A DNA stretch of 43,733 nucleotides from CS1-C013 sp964353745 (GTDB lineage Archaea; Aenigmatarchaeota; Aenigmatarchaeia; Aenigmatarchaeales; Aenigmatarchaeaceae): positions 1-43,733 of the forward strand of contig CAYGWD010000006.1 in the NCBI GenBank assembly GCA_964353745.1, written 5' to 3'. The notes under the pieces were generated by a model, which did not search any database, was not told where the DNA came from, and saw only the letters and a program-made list of their open reading frames with translations. Positions within the stretch are counted from its first letter, which is position 1. Every line of letters starts with the position of its first letter. Made by a program: the position numbers and the translations under genes. Of the stretch, positions 39,175-43,733 are shown piece after piece.

Positions 39175-39202
39175 AATATCTATCACTTACTTTAATTTAG
39201 TG

Positions 39203-39214
39203 TAATTTATATTT
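39203..39214. promoter_or_regulatory. Shared TATA-like element for leuS and a divergent HTH gene
   Basis: TAATTTATATTT is nearly symmetric and lies about 26 nt from both expected transcript starts: about 39182 on the minus strand and 39236 on the plus strand. The intergenic space is only 61 nt, so one TATA core may serve both directions. Confidence 0.45.
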
Positions 39215-39235
39215 TTATCTTTTGATAGTTAAAAT

Positions 39236-39712
39236 ATGAAATTAAGAGAGAATGTGCAGGAATTGAGTAAACGTAAAGTGATTGAAATATATGTGGAATA
39301 TAAAGACTTGGGTATGCCGTATAAGGATGCTTTAAACTTAAAAAATGCTTTAAAGGATTACAAAGTTCTTTCAGACGATTCAAAAAGTAAGTCTGAAATG
39401 GCAGAGGACTTAAAATGTTCAGAACGTACAATTGACCAAAAAAGAAGCTGTTTAATAAAATATAATTTAATAAAGCCTCGAAAAAAAGGAGTAACCCAAA
39501 AAATAGAAAGTATAAGAAAATTAAATACCCAAAAATCCAAGCTTAATATTACTTATAGATTTCCATATTTTAATGAAGAGTTAATGAAGGCAGCAAATCT
39601 TGATCCCGCTGGAGAATATTTTTATAAAACTGAACCTAGAGACAAATCAATTCTAATGACTTTCTTAACTCCTGAAGAAGCAAAAAAATATAGAGAAAAA
39701 TCACAATCCTAA
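39236..39712 (+). CDS. Putative helix-turn-helix protein
   Basis: 158 residues, not assigned to a family. A helix-turn-helix is visible at about 50-85 (KSEMAEDLKCSERTIDQKR, then LIKYNLIKPRKKG). The ATG lies about 26 nt after the TATA-like element, so the transcript is likely leaderless. The C-terminal part (about 100-158) looks alpha/beta and could bind a ligand. The 3' end overlaps the convergent HD-domain gene by 12 nt. It may regulate leuS across the shared promoter, which is inference. Confidence 0.7.
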   Translation: MKLRENVQELSKRKVIEIYVEYKDLGMPYKDALNLKNALKDYKVLSDDSKSKSEMAEDLKCSERTIDQKRSCLIKYNLIKPRKKGVTQKIESIRKLNTQKSKLNITYRFPYFNEELMKAANLDPAGEYFYKTEPRDKSILMTFLTPEEAKKYREKSQS

Positions 39713-40252
39713 TTCATTTGCAATGCTTTGCAAGGCTTTTAACGATATTTCAAAAAACTTTTCTTTTGGAATATTTATCTGTTCGCAAAATAAAATCCTT
39801 TCCCTGCTGCAGTTTCTAGCAAAATCCTTTTGTTTAAACTTTTTACTAATGCTTTCAACCTTAACATCAGCCAACTTCTTAGATGGCATTATCAACGCGC
39901 AAGCGATGATCAAGCCTGATACAGCATCAGCAGCTATCAAAACCTTCTCAGCATTGGATTCTGGCTGAACTCCTACGTTTTCGTAATTATGAGCTTTTAT
40001 CGCTCTGATCATGTCGTCTTCTATCTTTTGGTCCAATATCTCAGCTGCTACCAAAGTGTGTTTTTCAGGAGTGCTTTCGGTCTTTTCAAAGTCTATATCA
40101 TGTACGAGTCCTATCAGTCTCCATTTCTCTACGTCCTCGTTCAAGAATGCAGCAGTCTCTTTCATTATCGCTTCTACTGCATACATGTGCTTTAGCAAAT
40201 TCTCTTTAGTTATATGTTCCTTTATCAGGCCTAAGGCATCTTCTCTGTTCAT
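39701..40252 (-). CDS. HD-domain metal-dependent phosphohydrolase
   Basis: 183 residues with H22 (LLKHMYAVE), H51-D52 (GLVHDIDFE), H65 (EKHTLVAAE), H88 and D108 (AADAVSG), the HD-superfamily metal ligands in order. Length and pattern match the small HD hydrolases common in archaea, which act on nucleotides or other phosphoesters; the exact substrate is unknown. It is divergent from the tRNA-Arg gene and shares an AT-rich promoter region with it (40253-40297). Confidence 0.88.
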   Translation of the reverse strand: MNREDALGLIKEHITKENLLKHMYAVEAIMKETAAFLNEDVEKWRLIGLVHDIDFEKTESTPEKHTLVAAEILDQKIEDDMIRAIKAHNYENVGVQPESNAEKVLIAADAVSGLIIACALIMPSKKLADVKVESISKKFKQKDFARNCSRERILFCEQINIPKEKFFEISLKALQSIANELGL

Positions 40253-40297
40253 AATATCAGTATATATTTAAAGTCTATAAATAAATAAAATCATTAT

Positions 40298-40406
40298 GCC
40301 CTCGTAGCTCAGCTTGGATAGAGCGTCTGACTTCTAAATAAAATTAGAAGTTCTGATTAAAGATGAAGAAATCAGAAGGTCGCGGGTCCAAATCCCGTCG
40401 GGGGCG
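40298..40406 (+). tRNA. tRNA-Arg(UCU) with a 34-nt intron
   Basis: The acceptor stem GCCCTCG pairs with CGGGGGC (one G-U), with discriminator G at 40406 and no encoded CCA. The D stem is GCTC/GAGC, the anticodon stem TCTGA/TCAGA, the loop CTTCTAA with anticodon TCT, and the T arm GCGGG-TCCAAAT-CCCGT. The mature length is 75 nt once the intron after position 37 is removed. A TATA-like TATAAATAA lies at about 40276-40284. Confidence 0.95.
40337..40370 (+). other. Archaeal tRNA intron with bulge-helix-bulge site
   Basis: The central helix CTTC (40331-40334) pairs with GAAG (40365-40368). Three-nt bulges TAA (40335-40337) and AAA (40369-40371) are each cut after the second base, giving exactly the intron ends and a normal seven-base loop. 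An alternative fold also exists: CTTCTAA with TTAGAAG, and TTCTGATT with AATCAGAA. Confidence 0.9.
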
Positions 40407-40505
40407 TTTTCATTTTCATTGGGATTTGAAAACAACCTATTTGACAACTATATTGAGTCGACCTTAAAGTAGGGATTTAAATCTTTAAGTTTTCTATTGA
40501 AAATT

Positions 40506-41273
40506 ATGGATTTAGATAAAGTAGATAAAAAATATGAAGAAGAGAAAAGAAAGAAAGAGCTTGAAAAAGCAACTAAAACTGTAAAAGATAATGTAGGAAA
40601 AGACGCTTTAAAGATTTTAGAAGAAAGTGGCTTAAATGTTAATTCTGCGATAGGAAATATTCTATCAGAAAAAATTAAAAGAGAAGAGACTGGAAAAAAG
40701 GCATTCCTTCAAACTCCAAGAGAAGAAACATCTCTAACATCTGAGTTAGTATATTTAATGGATAGAAATAAAAAAGATGTTTTCTATTCAGAACTTCAAA
40801 GGCGTCTAACCTTGTTAAACCTATCTACAATGCAAAGAGCTGAATATATTCACTCAGAATTGGAAGCCCTTGATACAAGGAAGCAAAACCCTTCAAAAAA
40901 TGATAGGTGGACAACCAAATATTTCATAGTCCAAGGCACTACAAAGGAAGATTTATTAAAACCAGAAGAGTGCACTTTATCCGAAATTATTACAATTTTT
41001 GATGATGCTGATGCAGCATGGGTTAGAGACCATCACTGGTTAGCAGACGAAACTATGAAAGCTATTAAATATGTTTTAGCTGGAAAAGAAGGAAAATATT
41101 CACTCAGAACTAGTCCTTATTACGCAGAATTTGATTCAAGAGTAGGAAAATTAGGTTGGAAAGAACCTCAATCAAATTCTTATATTAAAAATGAATGTAT
41201 GCTTACATCTCGTTGGAAATGGCATTATGATGATAATCCTGCTTGGCAGGAAAATACTATGGTTAAGGATTAA
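40506..41273 (+). CDS. Orphan protein with charged N-terminal helix
   Basis: 255 residues. I chose ATG at 40506; the TTG at 40497 adds only three residues, and TTTAAATC at about 40476-40483 places the transcript start near 40503. The first 30 residues are an extremely charged helix (KKYEEEKRKKELEKATK). The rest is alpha-helical with Trp-rich patches (RWTTKYFIVQGTT, AWVRDHHWLADE, SRWKWHYDDNPAWQE). No family recognised. It begins a two-gene operon directly after the tRNA-Arg gene, with 7 nt to the next ATG. Confidence 0.7.
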   Translation: MDLDKVDKKYEEEKRKKELEKATKTVKDNVGKDALKILEESGLNVNSAIGNILSEKIKREETGKKAFLQTPREETSLTSELVYLMDRNKKDVFYSELQRRLTLLNLSTMQRAEYIHSELEALDTRKQNPSKNDRWTTKYFIVQGTTKEDLLKPEECTLSEIITIFDDADAAWVRDHHWLADETMKAIKYVLAGKEGKYSLRTSPYYAEFDSRVGKLGWKEPQSNSYIKNECMLTSRWKWHYDDNPAWQENTMVKD

Positions 41274-41280
41274 AGTTATT

Positions 41281-42426
41281 ATGCAAAAAAATGTTTGGAG
41301 ACCTAGCAAAACTTTTATTAAAAATTTAGAAGATTTACCCGGTTCAGATTTTAGTTCTTTGTACGGCAAGATAACCATTCCAGGTTCTGAATATGTCTTT
41401 TTTCATAGTTTTTCAGATTCTAAGAAAAGACCATATCCGTATCTAGTCGGTGAAGATAAAAGAAATGCTGGAGAAATATTGGAATCTATTGAACCATCAA
41501 TAAATAGTCGTGCAATGGAAATGCTTGATAATGATATGGTTAGGCATGATTGGAATGCTCGAGTTGATTATGTTGGAAAATTACAAAAATGCTATGTGGT
41601 CATAGCAAAAGAACTTGTATTACCTAAGAGATTTAAAAAAGAAGTTGAAAAATATGAAACTGCTTGCAAGAAAGAGGAAAGCATGTCATTAAAAGATTCT
41701 ATAGTTTCTGGCAATTTTTTTGTAGAACTTGAACAAACAGATTTATTTGAAAAGAAGCTTGCAAAAATTCTAGAAAAAGAGGGAGCACAACTTGGAAATA
41801 GAACTGTTGTTGATGTTTCTATGTTTGCAGGAAATCTCAGTTATCCGCATAGTATCGAATTGATGGAAAGAGCTGCTAGAATTTTGAAAGATTATAACTA
41901 TAAACCAGAAGAAATGCCTTGGATGAGTTTTGGCATGTACCTTGAAAATCTAGGGCATGCTTATTCAGATATGTGGCAATTAAGAAAATGTAATAATATG
42001 TTTATTGGTGAGGTAAAAACAATAGAACCATTATTGCCTTGCGGAAAAACACATATCCAAAGAATGAAAGAATGGAATGCTATATGGAAACAGTTTAGAA
42101 AAGAAGAGAAACAAGGACTACATAAAATTCCTCCAAAAAAAGAATTTGATAAAAACGGTAAGCTCATTTCAATTACTTATGAAACAGCGAGTCCAAACAT
42201 ACCTTGTGGTTTCATAAAAGGTCATAATGAATGTGCTCCTGGCTGGTGTGAAACTGCAAGCAGAGGAGAATACGTAAAAAGAAAAGATGCAAAGAAATCT
42301 AGCGGAAAATTGATAGATTTGCTTGATGATGAGCATAAAGAAAAATTAAGTAAAGTAGCGGAGTCTGTGAAGCAATTTTATAGTGCATTTGATGAACTCA
42401 AAGAGAAAGAAGAAAAATATCGTTAA
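41281..42426 (+). CDS. Orphan protein with C-terminal Cys cluster
   Basis: 381 residues. I chose ATG at 41281, seven nt after the upstream stop; the longer frame would overlap that gene by about 80 nt with implausible sequence. Helical, charged, with GNFFVELEQTDLFEKK and WMSFGMYLENLGHAYSDM segments. Near 325-345, PCGFIKGHNECAPGWCE gives C, H, C, C ligands for a possible zinc site. No family recognised. The stop converges on the next gene with 5 nt between, and its partner also carries a Cys-rich tail. Confidence 0.7.
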   Translation: MQKNVWRPSKTFIKNLEDLPGSDFSSLYGKITIPGSEYVFFHSFSDSKKRPYPYLVGEDKRNAGEILESIEPSINSRAMEMLDNDMVRHDWNARVDYVGKLQKCYVVIAKELVLPKRFKKEVEKYETACKKEESMSLKDSIVSGNFFVELEQTDLFEKKLAKILEKEGAQLGNRTVVDVSMFAGNLSYPHSIELMERAARILKDYNYKPEEMPWMSFGMYLENLGHAYSDMWQLRKCNNMFIGEVKTIEPLLPCGKTHIQRMKEWNAIWKQFRKEEKQGLHKIPPKKEFDKNGKLISITYETASPNIPCGFIKGHNECAPGWCETASRGEYVKRKDAKKSSGKLIDLLDDEHKEKLSKVAESVKQFYSAFDELKEKEEKYR

Positions 42427-42431
42427 TTTTC

Positions 42432-43007
42432 TCAAGATTTTTGTTTATTTAGTTTTCCTCTTTTTTCAGGCTGATTAGGAACCCAGTTACATTTTGATTG
42501 GCTATAGCAATTGCCATCTCTGCCGAAACCAGTGCAACCAGAAGTTAAACAGTACCTTGGATACTGTCCTTTTCCCTCGTTTCCTGTTTCTATTCTCAAA
42601 AGTATATCCTTGTAAGATTCTGGATAATTATCAACCGATAGCTCATATTGCATTCCATCAATTGAGAATTTCTTTGAAGGTCTCTGGACATGGTTTCCAA
42701 AAATAACCCATGCTGAAAACATATTAGCTTCTGGTTGTGTAAGAATTCCACTTTTAACTAATGGGTCCAATCCTTCATCTATAATTTTATCTTTTTTATA
42801 TATGTCTTCTCTTTCAAGACAGACAATAGTTAGATTTCCAAAAAGACTTTGTGTTTTAGAAATTTTTGGTCTAACCTTCTTTACAAAGGGTAGCAAGTCT
42901 TCTAAGAATGCATTACCTGTATTTGCTGCTGGATTTTCTTGTATTCTTTTTTCCCATTCAGGAATTGTTTTATCCCAATTAATTTGTTGATAAATGTCTG
43001 ATGCCAT
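42432..43007 (-). CDS. Orphan protein with Cys-rich tail
   Basis: 191 residues. TTAAAT near 43027-43035 on the minus strand is about 26 nt before the ATG. The first 135 residues are mixed alpha/beta (VVSFL-like core around FGNLTIVCLERED). The tail has CLTSGC, GNC and SKC, four Cys in C-x4-C-x7-C-x5-C spacing, a candidate metal or disulfide knot. Not recognised. It converges with the other Cys-tail orphan. Confidence 0.65.
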   Translation of the reverse strand: MASDIYQQINWDKTIPEWEKRIQENPAANTGNAFLEDLLPFVKKVRPKISKTQSLFGNLTIVCLEREDIYKKDKIIDEGLDPLVKSGILTQPEANMFSAWVIFGNHVQRPSKKFSIDGMQYELSVDNYPESYKDILLRIETGNEGKGQYPRYCLTSGCTGFGRDGNCYSQSKCNWVPNQPEKRGKLNKQKS

Positions 43008-43114
43008 ATAAATTTAGTAGATAGAAAAGGATTTAAGGTTTGATATTAACATCTGCACTCTTCAAATAGCCAATCATAGTTATTTTTATTCTTGTTAAAC
43101 AAACTATTTTCTAT

Positions 43115-43733
43115 ATGGCTAGGATAATATCAGTCGTATCCGGTAAAGGCGGTGTTGGTAAGACAACGACAGTTTCTAATCTCGGGGCGGCTCTGGTTAA
43201 GAAAGGCAAGAACGTTATCGTTATTGATGGAAATATCACCACTCCTAACCTTAGTCTTCATCTAGGCATTCCTTTCTATCCCATAACTTTGCATGACGTG
43301 CTTAAAAGGAAGATACCTATAGAGGCTGCCATATACGAGCATTCGACCGGCATGAAAATAATACCTGCCTCCTTGTCTGCTGATGATGTAAAGAATGTGA
43401 GCCTAGATAAGTTGGAGAACGCTTTATGGAACCTTCTAGGAAGGGCCGATATCATAATCGTTGATTCTGCTGCAGGTCTTGGCAAAGAGGCCCTGACAGC
43501 CATGAAAATAGCTGATGAATTGATAGTCGTAACGAATCCTGATTTACCCTCTGTCACAGACGCTTTGAAGACAATAAAGATAGCAGAGGAGAACGATGTA
43601 AAGGTTTTGGGAGTCGTTCTCAACAGGTTCAAAGGTAAGAAGTACGAGATGGCCATTCCTGAGATAAAATCAATGCTTGGCGTTCCCATCTTAACTATTG
43701 TTCCAGAAGACTCGTCTATACCAAAGTCGATAA
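43115..43733 (+). CDS. minD: MinD/ParA-family ATPase, partial (3' end beyond window)
   Basis: 206 codons are visible from ATG at 43115. The deviant Walker A SGKGGVGKTT begins at residue 9, switch I is DGNITTPNLSLHLG near 39, and the Walker B-like block is IIIVDSAAGLGKEAL near 112. This signature belongs to MinD-type ATPases that cycle on the membrane and position division or other cell structures. No minC or minE is seen; archaea usually lack them. A TATA-like TATTTTTATT lies near 43080. The C-terminal membrane helix, if any, is beyond the edge. Confidence 0.95.
   Translation, partial: MARIISVVSGKGGVGKTTTVSNLGAALVKKGKNVIVIDGNITTPNLSLHLGIPFYPITLHDVLKRKIPIEAAIYEHSTGMKIIPASLSADDVKNVSLDKLENALWNLLGRADIIIVDSAAGLGKEALTAMKIADELIVVTNPDLPSVTDALKTIKIAEENDVKVLGVVLNRFKGKKYEMAIPEIKSMLGVPILTIVPEDSSIPKSI

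Noticed and set aside
40298..43007. Integrated element using tRNA-Arg as attachment site
   Set aside because: No integrase gene and no repeat of the tRNA 3' end were found in the window, so integration is not supported beyond the position.
43276..43689. Minus-strand ORF of 137 residues
   Set aside because: Antisense to minD, whose ATPase motifs are unmistakable.

Overview
The window comes from an AT-rich archaeal genome. The evidence is a uL11, Spt5/NusG-family and SecE gene block with ftsZ upstream of it, an archaeal-type leucyl-tRNA synthetase, a TrmB-family regulator, PurP-type purine ligases, TATA boxes about 26 nt before near-leaderless starts, and a tRNA-Arg(UCU) whose intron has a bulge-helix-bulge processing site. 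The compact layout and the many small orphan genes suggest a DPANN-type archaeon. I would not go below that level from sequence alone.

Layout. (1) 1-19395, minus strand: one uninterrupted giant surface-protein gene that leaves the window at its 3' end, at least 6465 codons. It has an N-terminal hydrophobic segment, about 1600 residues of mostly unique sequence, then at least 14 tandem modules of about 330-370 residues. The last nine modules form three higher-order repeats of about 3.2 kb each. (2) 19385-20332: a transmembrane winged-helix regulator whose gene overlaps the start of the giant gene. An 18-bp perfect palindrome lies just upstream. (3) 20522-21493: a small winged-helix protein, a two-helix membrane protein, and a 35-residue acidic microprotein. 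(4) 21693-24887: a purP-purC-purP operon. (5) 24881-28209, minus: uL11, Spt5, SecE, a JAMM-motif protein flanked by near-identical 29-nt direct repeats, and ftsZ. (6) 28315-33521: a hypothetical protein, an FKBP-type isomerase, a TrmB-like regulator, a degenerate histidine-phosphatase, a Cys-nucleophile alpha/beta hydrolase, an SGNH hydrolase, a PP2C phosphatase overlapping a small HExxH protein. (7) 33549-39174, minus: a secreted glycosidase-like LamG protein and leuS. (8) 39236-40406: a helix-turn-helix protein, an HD-domain hydrolase and the intron-containing tRNA-Arg. (9) 40506-43007: three orphan genes, two with Cys-rich C-terminal tails. (10) 43115 to the end: a MinD/ParA ATPase, cut by the window edge.

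The most unusual system is the giant repeat protein with its partner regulator. A membrane-spanning DNA-binding protein with a sequon-rich outer part is encoded directly upstream of, and overlapping, an enormous sequon-rich, Cys-paired outer protein. The higher-order repeats look mosaic, as expected for gene conversion. A role in cell-cell or host contact, with variation driven by recombination, is my inference. The second item worth attention is the purP-purC-purP cluster, which has no other purine gene in view.
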